64,000 bases of DNA. Origin: Pyrus communis (taxonomy: Eukaryota > Streptophyta > Magnoliopsida > Rosales > Rosaceae). The notes under the pieces are model-generated. The model saw nothing but the letters and a program-made list of their open reading frames with translations. It was not told the origin of the DNA and did no database searches. The stretch lies in assembly GCF_963583255.1 (NCBI RefSeq), contig NC_084811.1:20045742-20109741 (forward strand), written 5' to 3'. Of the stretch, positions 24,831-37,300 are shown piece after piece. The first letter of the stretch is position 1; each line of letters begins with the position of its first letter. Both the position numbers and the translations under genes were made by a program.

Positions 24831-25162
24831 CGGTTATAACCGTCAGAATACTAAAATAATAACTGCCAGAAAGTAAAATAATAAAATAGTCAATTTATGT
24901 CGGTTATAACCGCCACCATTAACTTATAAACCGCCAGAATCTGTAAAAAATATTAAAAAAAAAAAAGGATTAAAAACTACTGTCGGTTATAACCGACAAG
25001 ATTTTTTTGATATCCGCCACTAAATATATTTAGGATATAACCGACATGATTTTTCTAATATCCGCTACTAATTAAATAAGGTGTTGGATATAATTTATCC
25101 GACATGATTTTTCTAATATCCGCCACCATCATCCGCCACCTAAAGCTAATATTGTAGTAGTG
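24831..25162. mobile_element. CACTA (En/Spm)-like terminus with CGGTTATAACCG palindromes
   Basis: The right end reads attgtagtagtg, which is CACTACTACAAT reversed, the usual start of plant CACTA elements. Inside it are three perfect 12-bp palindromes CGGTTATAACCG (24831, 24901, 24984) and repeated tatccgccac and ccgacatgatttttctaata words. Such subterminal repeats bind the element's own protein in known CACTA elements. The opposite CACTA end was not found, so this is a truncated or solo end. Confidence 0.7.
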
Positions 25163-27430
25163 TCATCTGTAGGTGAACAACCAGTGAAGCAGAAAAGTAA
25201 GAAGAAAATGCGCCAACTCATTGCTTTTAGAAGTGATCTGGATATCAAGAACCCACAATTTAGAACTGCAATGATATTTGCCAATAAAAAAGAGTTCAGA
25301 CAAGCAGCGACATATTATGGTTGTGTGAATGGAAGACAAATAAGATTCCCAATAAGAGAGCGTTATAAAGTTCAGGGTAAGTGTACAAAGGAGGGATGTC
25401 CATGGGTGATTTATGCAAGCAAAATAGATGGGAGCTCTGACTTATACCGAAGACACTCAATGATGTCCATACATACCCGAGAAAGCAAAAGCTCAGACTA
25501 TGCACCTCGACTTGGTTATCACATAGGTCTGCTGAGGATTTGCTTAACAATCCTAAATTGGAAGTGTCAAAATTTCAACAAACTGTTCATAAACAATACA
25601 ATTTGCATGTAACACCGGCTCAACTTTATAAAGCACGGTCATTGGCAGCTAAGAAGAGTGAAGGGGCTTATGTGGAGCAATATGCAAGGTTATGGGATTA
25701 TTGTGAGGAGCTCAAGCGAAGAAATCCTGGCAATACAATTTTGGCGAAGACTGAAATGGAAGGAGGAAGGCCTAGGTTTCAGAGGTTGTTTTTAAGCTTT
25801 GCAGCATTGAAAAAAGGCTTTTTGGAAGGTTGTAGGCCAGTGGTGGCATTGGATGGATGCCACATTAAAGGTCCACATCCAGGCCAATTGCTTGCTGCCA
25901 TTGGTATAGATGCCAACAATGGCATGTATCCAGTAGCATATGCAATTGTTGAAATTGAAGATAGAAGAACTTGGACTTGGTTTCTCGAGCTATTCGTCGC
26001 TGATTTGGGTATTGAAAATGGGCTTGCTTGGGTCTTTATGTTAGACAAACAAAAGGGGTTAATAAAAGCTGTGAAGGACCTTATTCCAACTGCTGAACAC
26101 ATACATTGTGTTCGACACTTACATAACAATTTCAAGAAAACACACGTTGGCATTGCATTGAAACAAATTCTTTGGTCAGCAGCTAGAGCAACCACCATTC
26201 CAGGATTTAAAGTGGAGATGACTAAGATGGAAGTTGAAGATGGATTGGCTACAAGTTGGTTTGATGACAAACCAGCATGTCATTGAAGCAGATCTTATTT
26301 TAGGACATAATCTAAGTGTGATATCTTGTTGAATAATCTATGCGAGTATTTTAATAGTGCAATATTGGGAGCAAGAGATAAACCAATATGGTTGATTTAG
26401 CAAATGAGTGGAGCACAATATGTGGTTGATTTAGCAAAACACACATGTACATGTAGAAGATGGGATCTCCCTGGAATTCCTTGTGCTCCTGGAATTGCTG
26501 CAATATATAGAAAGGAGGACGATCCATACAAGTATGTTCATTCTTGTTACAAGAAAGCAGCATACATGAGAGCCTACACTCCTTATATCCATGCCATGCC
26601 TAGTCAAGAATTTTGGCCACCTACAAATCACCAACCCGTTGCACCTCCAAAGTATCATAAGCAAGCTGGTAGGCCAAAGAAGGTGACGGCAAGAGAGCAA
26701 GATGAGCCACAACCATCATCAACCTTAATCAAATTGCCTAAGTGCTTCAGCAAGGTCACTTGTGGAATGTGTGGCAAGAAAGGTCATAATCGTACAACAT
26801 GCGGGAAGAGGCAACGACAAGCTTCACAAGTAAAAGTAGCTTAATGGTTTCACTTATCTGCATTTTTAGTCACATATGGTTGTTATAAATTGGGGAATAT
26901 CATCTCATAAGCCTATGGAGAAGCTGGGAGAGGACAAACTTGTGGGACAAATGAAATTGGCCATAACTCACCAACTACTGAAAGTGGGCAAACACAAGCA
27001 ATGGTGTGCTCACTGGAAACTTTCGTATTTTAAATTTTAGTCTTGTATTTATAGACGGATGTATGTGTAACTCTTTTATTGATCATTTTGTAGCATGCCA
27101 CTGGAGGAAATATGGGAAGTGAAACCCCACCAAATCAGGGACAAGAACAATCTGCATCTAATGCAAGTTCTTTTGACCTATGTCTTTGTCCCTTTCTCGT
27201 GTGTGCTTTTATAACCCAATGCCATCTGTTAATTTTTCAGGTTTTTTTTTTTTTATTGTTTGTAGGTTTCTAAAAGGGGTAGAGTATTTCCTCTAAAAAA
27301 AAAAAAAAGAAAAAAAAAAAAAAAAGGGGTAGAGTGAAACAAAATGCAAGAGGCAAGTCAGTGCACAATTCAAGAAAGCCACCTGAAAACCGTAGAATAT
27401 GAAGGAAATCATTTGGAAATTTGAACTTTT
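25163..27430 (+). pseudogene. MULE (MuDR-family) transposase, degenerate
   Basis: The domains are in the usual order but spread over three frames. A MuDR N-terminal DNA-binding region lies at 25200-25440 (motif KCTKEGCPWVIYASK). The MULE catalytic domain is at 25540-26286 (VVALDGCHIKGPHPGQLLAA with the first catalytic Asp, then MLDKQKGL with the second). A SWIM-type region is at 26404-26600 (CTCRRWDLPGIPC). A zinc knuckle is at 26758-26800 (CGMCGKKGHNRTTC). The segment between catalytic domain and SWIM is shortened, and the SWIM His is replaced (PCAP). A basic tail (VSKRGRVKQNARGKS) follows near 27270-27400 after an A-rich insertion. The left end abuts the CACTA-like terminus. It is not functional as it stands. 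Confidence 0.88.
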
Positions 27431-28259
27431 TGTCAATATCAATTTTTTTTTTGGATGAAGACAATTTTGTGAACTTTAAGCGCCCAATATTTGGTGTTTT
27501 TTATTTTGAACATAACCAAGCAATGAAACAATATTTTTGATATGGTAGCAATGAAATGATTAGGCATTGCATTCTCTTATGGTTGCTCAAAGTATGTTTA
27601 AGATAAAAAAGTGGGTGTGTTCAGTTTAGCATGTCATGAAATCAAATTTTATATAGGCTCTGTAATATGAGAAACGAGTTGAGGTTTGGTGCCATAATTG
27701 GAGTTGTAGATACATATATGCTACTCGAACACAACTATCTACATGAATACTCTCTAACACAAATTTGAAGGGTTTTACTAAAGAAAAGTAAGAACTTGTT
27801 AAAAAAATCTTAAAATGATAGATATAACCCTGATGAGATGCATGCCAACTTGAGCATCATAATGTTCATGATTTTGTTTGCATCTATACATATATTTACT
27901 CCGTAAATGTAGATTAGGTTGATTGGTAAGGTATTATATCTATCGTGTTATTATATTTAAGTTTAAATTCTACTCTCGTAAGTTATTGCTTTTAATATCA
28001 TCTTAACAAAACTAAATATACTTGTTTTTAGTGGGATAAAATTGGCTTAAATATGCATGTTTGCAAGATTAAATGAAAACCTCCAAAACGTATGGGGTTA
28101 AATTGAATTAATTCTAACCACCACCACCACCCTCATATAATTTGGACAAAAGGCGAATTTAGGAGGGCTCCTGTTACAATCTGTCCATAATTTTTTTTTT
28201 TTTTTTAAATGTGAATCGATCAAAATGTCCTTAACGAGTATGTGTACTTTCATTGACTT
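27431..28259. other. AT-rich spacer
   Basis: No exon or clear repeat border is seen. Homopolymer runs are present (for example T at 28191-28206). Confidence 0.4.
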
Positions 28260-29722
28260 ACTGGTCGGTTACGTGTGACATATTAATTAGTATATTTTAA
28301 CAGCACTTGTTATTATGAACGACTAATCATAAGCATAGCAAAAATTAGAACTAAAAAAAAGATTTTACGAAACACGTATAAATCATTTTATTTAAAGTAA
28401 CGGAAAAGATAATAACACTAGATATAAAATATTAATGATAGAATAAAATAATTTAAAAAAAAAAAAAAAGAAAAGAAGAAAAGATGAGAGAAGGATCGGG
28501 AAGAAACGAAAAGAAGGGAAAAGGGGAGAAGGGGGGAAAGCAACTTTTCTTCTTCTTCTTCCTCCTTCACTCACGGGATCCCTTCCAAACTATTTTCATC
28601 ATAATTTCCTCATACGATAACGAAATAACATGAGGTCGGAAGCTATAGTTTAGTAGCGAGGCCGTCTTCAATCTTACCATACCCACCCTTTGAAAACCAT
28701 TGCATAAAGAAAACGAGGTCCAAACATATTTACGTGTTCCGGCGACTTTTCTCTGATTTCGGGCAATCCCGCTGGAATCTGGTTCGACCCAAGTGAAAAT
28801 AATGATTCTCCCCTCGTGGGCTCTCCTCTAGCGTAAGTATTTTCCCGAGGTTTTAACTTTTAGTTTTGGGGTCAATTCATGGTTTCCCATTTTAATTCGA
28901 TATTTTGCATTGTTTAGGAGTTGAATCGGAACTGGGTAGTCATGATTGGTTGCATGTATAGGGAAGAACATTGAAATCCTAACCTCAATTCGGTTCTCTT
29001 TAGAAATTTAAGGGTTGGGTTTGTGTTATAAGCATTAATGTTATTCCATAATCGAGGCCAGATACGTTGGAATATTTTGTGTGCCATATTTGTCCTACCC
29101 TTTATGCACTGAAAAGAACATTGCTGAAATTGTATGTGTTGCAGCATAAGTTTGTGCGGCTAATTAGAGTTCTAAAACTACTGAATGGTTCTTTATTCTT
29201 CCCATGGCATCGCCAGATGCTGATGCTGAATATTTGATTGGACAATGCTATTTTTAGAGTATTATATGACTCTTGTTTTGGCTGTGGATTTATTGTTGGT
29301 TCTTTATTTCATTCTAAACAGTTTGGTTTTTGTATAATAATAATTAAGGATCATTGATATGGTTGGGCTAGTGTACTAGTTACGAATAATTATATGAATG
29401 TTATAGTTTAGGGATTGCATTTTATTGTATGGCCTGAGAACTAGGTCCTTGGTTAAGATTAATGGATTATCAAACATTATACATATTCTCTAATTGAATA
29501 CATTACTATGTTTATGAGTTCAAGATCAATTTATTATGGCTGGTATAGATATCAATAGTTGACAGATCCAATTTGGTGTGGTTACTTTTCGATTAAGTAT
29601 TTCACGTTTATACGTATCATGTTGTTTGCTTAAATGATACAATGGATGTCCTATTAAGTGTAAATGTCTATATGCATGCCTATACTGAAACCAAAATCAA
29701 GTTGATGATTCACGTTTTGAAG

Positions 29723-29767
<45 letters not shown>

Positions 29768-30084
29768 TCATATGCCTAGACAAGCTATACAAAGAAAGTA
29801 TACCGTTTCTATTAGTTATTCTGATTACATGTATGTAGTAATGACTTGCAATGGTGATAGGAGTTTATTGAAATGGTGAACTACGAATGGCTTCATCCCT
29901 TTAGGGTACGTAGGCAGTCTAACAATGAGGTTAGATACAGCCATAAAGTATACTAAAATTACTACGCAATTTGAATCTTGAGTTATGCTTTGTACATATC
30001 ATTGAGGCGGGGTATGTTAGATATACGGGTACTTGGTGACATCATGTGTTGATCCTTGGACGTATGTCGGGATTGGGGCGTGAC
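28260..30084 (+). mobile_element. Possible LTR or LTR fragment, right end at 30084
   Basis: The right end reads ttggggcgtgaca and lies just after a gtacgtaggcagtctaacaa and tgaggttagatacagccata stretch that I associate with plant gypsy LTRs. The left edge is uncertain; a tgtgacat word near 28268 is one candidate. No PBS follows at the right and no target duplication was found. There is no coding sequence within. Confidence 0.35.
29723..29764. repeat. (AT)n microsatellite
   Basis: About 21 uninterrupted AT units. Confidence 0.96.
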
Positions 30085-31472
30085 AGCTCCTTTCAATCAT
30101 TTTGTAGCCCTGCATATTATTGTGATTCAATGAAGCTCCCCGTTAAATGAATTGCACCAAATAGGGTAGGCCTTCACCGGATCTCTGTGTCCGAAGCCGA
30201 CAAACACAGAGATCCAAACCACTCATTTTAAATCATATGGTTCTCATTAGCTCATTCTACTGATCTTCCTAACACAAACCACAAGTTCAGATCTCCTTCT
30301 CTTTAACTACCTGGATATCCGAGTTCTTGAACTTCGAAAACAAAAATTTGAAGAGGATGTCAACTCCAAATAAGGTAGCTTGTCTACTGTGCATGTAGCT
30401 AGCCCCAAAAATAAGGGAAACCCAACCACCCCCCCCCCCCCCCCCCCAAAAAAAAAAAAAAAAAAAAAAAACCCCACCCACAACTATAAGTAAAGCTTTA
30501 TGAGGGGTCGCTCTAAAATTGATCTTAAAATTAAGTAGTCCGTCGTTCCAAAAATTGGTTTGACAATGTTGCATTTAAAATTATCTAACAATATAACATT
30601 ATTTCGAATAAAACTTTTGTATAAATTATAAGTTCAAACAAAGGGCACTATACTGCTTCTTCTTGACTATTTTAGGTGTATATATACTCCGTTGCTGAAA
30701 ATTCTACTATGCTCATCATAATTCTTGCCAATCCACCAGGCAATTGGGTTAAATTGCCCTTGACCAAAAAAATGATGGTCCGTCGGTGCCAAATTGGGCA
30801 GGCAATTGGTGGGCTCCAAGAAGCTCGTTGAACTACCCTTGTAGCTCGTTGGCAATAAGTAACGACGGGCCTGACGTCAAGTAGCAGAAGGCTAACCTTA
30901 ACCCCGTGCACCAAAGTGAACCAAACGGCTCCAATTTGGGCACCCCACAGCTGTTGGATTTTCAATAGTTTGTTGATCTGGACCATTAAATTTGAAACGA
31001 TAAAAGAAATTTAAAAGATGATGTTGTGCCACGTATTAAATTTCAAACGATAAAAGAAATTTAAAAGATGATGTTGTGCCACGTGGCACTTTGTGGCGCA
31101 TTTGATATTAAAATTTTGAAAAATTCAACGGTCAGGATTAATCCCATGGTACAAAATCCTAAAAAAATTTACAACAGAAAATATCTAAAAAACTTACAAA
31201 GTTCACACTTAAACAAAAATCTGAGCTGATATTACTAATAGATAATGACAGGTGGTGCAGTGAGAGTGGTTGAAAATGGAAATGTATCCTCTCCGGCTTC
31301 TTTCCACCAAATCCACCAAGTTCAAAGATCATAGTCATTGAAACTTGATTCAACGACTACAAACAGGCCACTATAAAAGCTATAATAGATTGGATCAAAT
31401 TTCTAGGGTCCGGATCGAACTTGTGAATTTGGTGGAAGGGATCCGGAGTTCTTTCCGTTGAAAATCTCATCG
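30085..31472. other. Spacer with C19/A24 homopolymers and a 50-bp tandem duplication
   Basis: A run of 19 C is followed directly by 24 A at 30429-30471. A 50-bp unit beginning attaaattt(g/c)aaacgataa is present twice at 30985-31084, ending tgccacgt. No exon is seen. The stretch up to 31472 lies where the promoter of the truncated rhomboid copy would be, but that copy lacks its own 5' end. Confidence 0.7.
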
Positions 31473-34400
31473 CCTCTCCTTTCAGCTCTTCAAGGAAAAC
31501 CCACTTCTTGGGCCGTCTTCAACCACGTAAAGCTTCACTCTTTTGTTAGTTTCTGTGTTTAAAATTGTTGGGGTTTGCAGTTTTGGATTGAAATTTGTGT
31601 TTTGGGATTTGTTGGGTGCTCGCATGTGGAAATTTGGAAAATTTTAGTTGTGGATTGTGGGGAACTGACTCAGTGGCGGTCCCATTTCATGTAAGTTTCT
31701 TTTGTTTGTGTTTTTGGTGAAATAATGACGAGGAGGGTTGGATAGTTTGACTGGTTTTATTTTTTATTTTTTTGTGAAATTAGAGTGGGATCAATCAAGG
31801 TTGAGACTTTTTAGGCAAGAGTAATTGTGAAAGTTATGTTTTTACAAATTTTTTGGCAAATTTTGTGACTTGGTGGATTTGGAATTTTGGTTATATTAGA
31901 TATATGTGTAAAGAAAATAGTTGACCTGCATGAAGCTTGAGGGGTAATGAGGGTTTTAGGTATTTAGTGACATTCAGGCCATGCTTGATGTCTATTTGAT
32001 GTCGGCGTATCAGAAATGCTATGTTAATCAACATGTCCCCTGTAGTATGTTATAGGGTTAAAGTTTTACATTAGTGTTCTTTAGCGACTTGGTTTCAAAA
32101 TTTTCGTTTTCGTTCGACTTTCCTTGGTCTGTGAGGCCAATGGTACATGATCATGGAAATTGTTTTGTCTTAATATCTCTGGTAAGAGCGGGTGTGCATT
32201 CTTAAAGGACTTGTTTGTCACTCTTTTAAGCTGTTTAATGTGCTCATTTCAGTATGCATCATCCAAAGTCTATAACTGCTAAAAGTAGCACTACAAGGGC
32301 GAGGAAGCTATCATCTGTTTGGAAATAAGAGCTATAGACATGCCCCATAAGGGTCAATAGGTCTCAGTTGCATATCTAACTTGTTTCTCATGTGTTTTCA
32401 TCCTGAAGATTAGAAAAGATGGGTGCTCTAGACGTGCAGATAGTGGTTCATCAACACCAGGGATGGCGGCTGATCTCATGTATGTGGTTATGTGCTGGAG
32501 TTTTCCATGTGCTTGCCAATATGCTGATTCTTGTATTCATGCATGTATGGCCACATCCATAAGTGTTTGTAGTAAAGGATAAAGCACACGACATAAGTTG
32601 TAGAATAATAAATTAGTTACCAAGTGCAAAACTTCTTTCATAAATCTAGAAGAGAAACACTTTCCGGATGGCTTTAGCTACCTTGCAATTAATCTACAGA
32701 GGATTTCTATCCATTTGTTTATTGAATTGTAATCCTAGAGTAGTGGTCATGTTGTGTTGGTTGCATTATAACTTACACCGGTATGTTGTTTGGTTTGATG
32801 AAAACAAGAGGACGTTTTATTCAGCGGTGAGCAAAGAAAAGAGTTTATACACCGAAGATGGGATTCAAACTTAGTTTTAGACATAGTATTCCATTTGACA
32901 GAATAAAATTGCTTGACACAGAAGCTGAGAGATTATTTCAGTTTTCCATCACATCTGTGGGAACAAAGATTGTTTTGGATATCCTGTACATGTAGACATG
33001 GCGCCTCATTTTGAAATGTTTTAAGATGCCGTCTATTTGAAAAGATTGAAAAAAATAATAGTTTGATGCTGATCTACATCATGTACAGTTGTTTTGATGA
33101 ACTGTTTTAACTAATGGGTTTGAAATTCAAATGTTTTTCTGATTTAGTTTCCTATATCTCATGTCTGGTTTTGGTGGGAGTTTGCTTTCAGCTCTTTTTA
33201 TTCAATATGGTATTCTGTTGGTGCTTCTGGTGCACTTTTTGGTTTACTAGGAAGCATGCTTTCAGAGCTCACATCAAATTGGACAATGTATGTAAATAAG
33301 GTAAATAAAATTCTGTATACTCAATGATGCACCTCTTTATAGTATGTGCACAACCCTTTGATCTACTGTTTCAGATTTCGATCCGCAGTTAGCAGCATTG
33401 CTTACTGTCCTTTTCATCATCATAATAACCTTAGCAGTGGGAATTCTACCACACGTGGACAACTTTGCTCATATTGGAGTATTTGTCTCTGGATTTCTTC
33501 TTGGATTTTTGTTTTTGATCCGCCCCCAGTTTACATGGCTTACCCAACAGAATGCTTCCCCTGGACGTGTTACTACTCCAGTGAAATCTAAACACAAGAC
33601 GTATCAATACGTATTGTGGGTCCTCTCTTGGATACTATTGATTGTTGGGTGAGCTCCTCCTCGATCTCTGATTTAACTGTTTGACTTCATGAGCCTATTC
33701 GACTCCCTGCGTGAGAATCTGGTAGCCACAGTTGACGTGTGCACATTTTTTTTTATCAATTCAGAGAACTGGATTTTGTGTAGATATGTACATATCATGT
33801 GTCCCGTAATATTTTCATTGCGAATAGGCTCTGTATCTGATTGTTTCTCATCAGAATGGTTTGGAGAAGGCATTGTGTTATCGCTATTCTCTGTGTAATA
33901 CTAATTGATCACTTTGTTGATAGCGGCTTCTACTTTGCTGTTTTGGATTGCATGTGCTGGCAGTACTTTGTTGTTTTGTTATTGGAAATAAAGGTTCATT
34001 TTCCTCGTATTTGCGTAGTATCAGTATATGCAGGCATTTTCTGACAGAAATCATGATTTTGACAGGTATACTCTTGGCTTGGTTACTCTTTTTCGAGGGG
34101 TCAATCTAAACAACCACTGTTCCTGGTGTCATTATTTGAGCTGTATCCCTACATCAAAATGGAATTGCAAGTCACAAAATATTTATTGTCTGATAATATG
34201 CGGTACTTTTCTGTGCATATTAACTTCCGCCTTAATATTTGATAGACAGAAGTGCTTGCTTATTAATATGATCATGGTTGCATTCAGTCGTTCTAGTTTG
34301 GCATGCCGTTTAGTCTAATGCCTTAAGGAAACGTAATTTAAGAAATGACTTGCAAAATTCTGTGTCAGGAAATTGCTTCTGCAATGTACTTTGTTAGTAC

Positions 34401-34584
34401 TATAAATTCGCTTTGTACTGACATATTGTTCTTTATATGCATATATGCACAAATCTTGCAGTCGAGCCAGATAGGGAATCAGCTGAACTTAACGTGCGTA
34501 AGCAATGGTAGAAATGGAACATATTCATTGTCGGATCCCAGCCCCTCCCGGACTCAGCAGCTATATGCTGAGCTTTGCAGTTGA
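31473..34584 (+). pseudogene. Rhomboid-like intramembrane protease (RBL) copy, truncated and frameshifted
   Basis: Exons match plant RBL proteins in order. 31473-31526 gives RLSFQLFKENPLLGPSST. 32409 to about 32545 gives LEKMGALDVQIVVHQHQGWR and HVLANM. 33148-33300 gives [18 protein letters not shown] and then, after a frame change, [18 protein letters not shown]. 33389-33648 gives [13 protein letters not shown] and a transmembrane helix. 34066 to about 34180 gives NNHCSWCHYLSCIPTSKWNC. About 34462-34584 gives GNQLNLTCVSNG and the stop. The catalytic Ser (GASG) and His (AHIG) codons survive. The true N-terminus is missing, the exon coding the usual RLEQEFGF region is missing, and one base is lost before GASG. 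The WLH motif reads WLC. Last donor and acceptor phases also do not fit. Confidence 0.82.
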
Positions 34585-34723
34585 CCATACATGTACATAT
34601 TTCAGAGTTGATAGAATGTTAATTGATATGCTTCATTCTTGGAGTAAGTATTCTTTCTCTTTCTCTTGATTTTTGTTGGGTAAAATAGTCTTGTGTATTC
34701 ACCAAACACTCAAACACTTATTT

Positions 34724-35690
34724 GCAAGTTTCTTTGTTTGTCAAGAAAGGAAAGGAAAGAAATTTCTTTAAGTACAATAACAAACTCTTATTTACAAGTT
34801 TCATATGCTACTCTGCTAAGAGCTACTGATGGGTTATCTGAGGCTAATTTGTTTGGTGCTGGATGTTTTGGGGTTGTGTACAAGGGAGTTCTCGATGTTG
34901 ATGATACGGCTCCATTGGTTGCCACCGTAAAGGTGTTTAAGTTGTTACGCCATGGAGCAGCAAAGTGTTTTATATCTGGATGTGAGGCTTTGAGAAATAT
35001 CAAGCATCGAAATCTCGTCAAGATTATAACTGCATGTTCAAGTGTTGATTCTCTTGGTAATGATTTCAAGGCTTTGGTTTTATGAGTACATGGAAAAAGC
35101 AAGCTTAGAGAAGTGGCTGCATCCACCGACTGATATTGAAGAAGCAAGAGAGGCACCCAAGAGTTTAAATCTTTTGCAAACGCTCAGCATTGCCATTGAT
35201 GTTGCTTGTGCTCTCGATTAGTCGATTATCTTCATAGTCACTGTGAAACACCAATAGTTCATTGTGATTTGAAGCCAAGTACTGTTCTTTTGGACAACAT
35301 GTGACTGGACATGTTTCTGACTTTGATCAGCAAGGTTTCTCTCACAACTGACCATTATAAAAGCTTCAACAAATTAGATAAGTTCTGCTGGAATAACATG
35401 AACGATTGGTTATGTGGTTTTAGGTAAATATTCACATCCTCTCCACAATATCCTTTTTTTTCTTTTTAAATTTTGCATAAATCAACTATTTTGTTCTCAG
35501 TTTGCTAACAATATATTCTTATGTTTGAATGGCAGAGTATGGTATGGGAAGTGAGGCATTAATAACTGGATGTGTCTATGGTTTTGGAATTCTCTAGATA
35601 GAGATGTTTACAAGGAAGAGACCCACTGACAACGTGTTTAATGGGGACTTAAACCTTCATGTTACAACTTTCAATCAATGCTTTTGAGTC
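34724..35690 (+). pseudogene. LRR receptor kinase fragment, kinase domain only, broken
   Basis: It is closely similar to the kinase half of the intact gene at 37301-40497, starting in the juxtamembrane region. It reads VSYATLLRATDGLSEANLFG, VKVFKLLRHGAAKCF and [18 protein letters not shown]. One extra base follows FKALV. Further on are an 8-bp duplication near 35217 (gattagtc), a base lost in the DFG region, and a TAG inside the GFGIL motif of the second exon (35537-35690). No LRR region is upstream. It keeps a longer loop before the kinase Lys than the intact gene does. Confidence 0.85.
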
Positions 35691-35944
35691 TTGAGCCCCC
35701 ATGAAGTTTAAAAATTAGTAAGACTTGATCTCACTAGTAATTGTCACAATTTTTAGAACGGTTGCATCCTACAAGCTTTCTTGCAATGATACTTTAGGGG
35801 AACTACGAGAAAATCAGCAATCTCACAGTCTGGCCCCTTAGAAAACATACAGACTCTCTACTGGTGTAACTTTCATATTAGGTGACGCCAGCGTGACTTC
35901 TGATGTGACCTAAATATAGGGTTCCATGTATTTGTTTTTTCATT

Positions 35945-36553
35945 TTTGATGGTTGCCATGTTTCCAATCCGCTTCTAGAATCAAGGTGCTTTATTAGTCT
36001 TGGTCCTTGGCGCACCGAAAGTGCCAGACAATAGGTCCCAATAGTGGAAGTAAGCTAGTGAAATCGTCTTAAAAAAAGCCAAAGTTATCATTTACTTTTG
36101 ATGGTTGCCATGTTTCCAATCCGCTTCTAGAATCAAGGTGCTTTATTAGTCTTGGTCCTTGGCGCATCGAAAGTGCCAGACAATAGGTCCCAATAGTGGA
36201 AGTAAGCTAGTGAAATCGTCTTAAAAAAAGCCAAAGTTATCATTTACTTTTGATGGTTGCCATGTTTCCAATCCGCTTCTAGAATCAAGGTGCTTTATTA
36301 GTCTTGGTCCTTGGCGCACCGAAAGTGCCAGACAATAGGTCCCAATAGTGGAAGTAAGCTAGTGAAATCGTCTTAAAAAAAGCCAAAGTTATCATTTACT
36401 TTTGATGGTTGCCATGTTTCCAATCCGCTTCTAGAATCAAGGTGCTTTATTAGTCTTGGTCCTTGGCGCACCGAAAGTGCCAGACAATAGGTCCCAATAG
36501 TGGAAGTAAGCTAGTGAAATCGTCTTAAAAAAAGCCAAAGTTATCATTTACTT
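35945..36553. repeat. Tandem array, four units of 152 bp
   Basis: The units start with tttgatggttgccatgtttc at about 35945, 36097, 36249 and 36401 and are almost identical; one differs at gcgcatcg versus gcgcaccg. Each contains ggtgctttattagtcttggt and aagtgccagacaataggtcc. A diverged single copy of the same sequence lies at 37019-37118, so the array grew from one unit after the local duplication. Confidence 0.96.
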
Positions 36554-36589
36554 GGACTTATTCCTTCGCATATTTGAATTTTCAAGACC

Positions 36590-37118
36590 CATAACCTACA
36601 GTATGGGAATTGAGGCGTTAATAATTGGATATGTCTACAGTTTTGGAATTCTCTTGCTAGAGATGTTTACAGGAAAGAGACCCATTGACAACGTGTTTAA
36701 TGGGGACTTAACCTTCATGTTACAATTTTCAGTCAATGCTTATGAGTCTTGAGCCCCCATGAAGTTTGAAAATTAAGAAAGCTTGATCTCACTAGTAACT
36801 GTTACAATTTTTAAAAAGGTTGCATCCACAACAAGCTTTCTTGCAATGATATACTCTAGGGGAACTATGAGAAAATCAGCAATCTCACAGTCCAGCCACT
36901 TAGAAAACGTAGAGACAGAGAAAATTTCTATTCATAGCTAGGGTCGTCCTGCAAGGTAACTTTCATATTAAGTGACACTAGCGTGACGTCTAGGGTTCTA
37001 TGTATTTGCTTTTTCATTTTGGATGGTTGCCAAATGTTTCCAGTCAGCTTCTGGATTCAAGGTGCTTTAATGGTCTTGGTCCTTGGTGTACCGAAAGTGC
37101 CAGACAATAGGTCCCAGT
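36590..37118 (+). pseudogene. Duplicated kinase tail fragment plus flank
   Basis: It matches 35530-36050 in order: a GMGIEALI-type exon start, [20 protein letters not shown], the cttgagcccccatgaagttt stretch, and the ggtgctttaatggtcttggt segment. It is therefore a second copy of the final kinase exon and 3' flank. It lacks the TAG of the first copy but stops at 36750. It is unlinked to any upstream kinase exon. Confidence 0.8.
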
Positions 37119-37186
37119 GTTCCTTATCATATTTGAATTTCAAGAACCAGAAACTGTGGTGTAAGTTGCTCCTATGATCATATCCT

Positions 37187-37194
37187 TATATAAA
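37187..37194 (+). promoter_or_regulatory. TATA box of the LRR receptor kinase gene
   Basis: TATATAAA lies 107 bp before the ATG and is followed by a CT-rich leader (37230-37280). Spacing and leader composition fit a plant core promoter. Confidence 0.6.
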
Positions 37195-37300
37195 TTTCCT
37201 TGTCATGCAACAAATGGAACTCACCAAATTCACAACTCAACACCCATCTCTCTATTTCTTTTTGCTTCTCTCTCTAGTTATATAGTTAACCAGATCGGGA

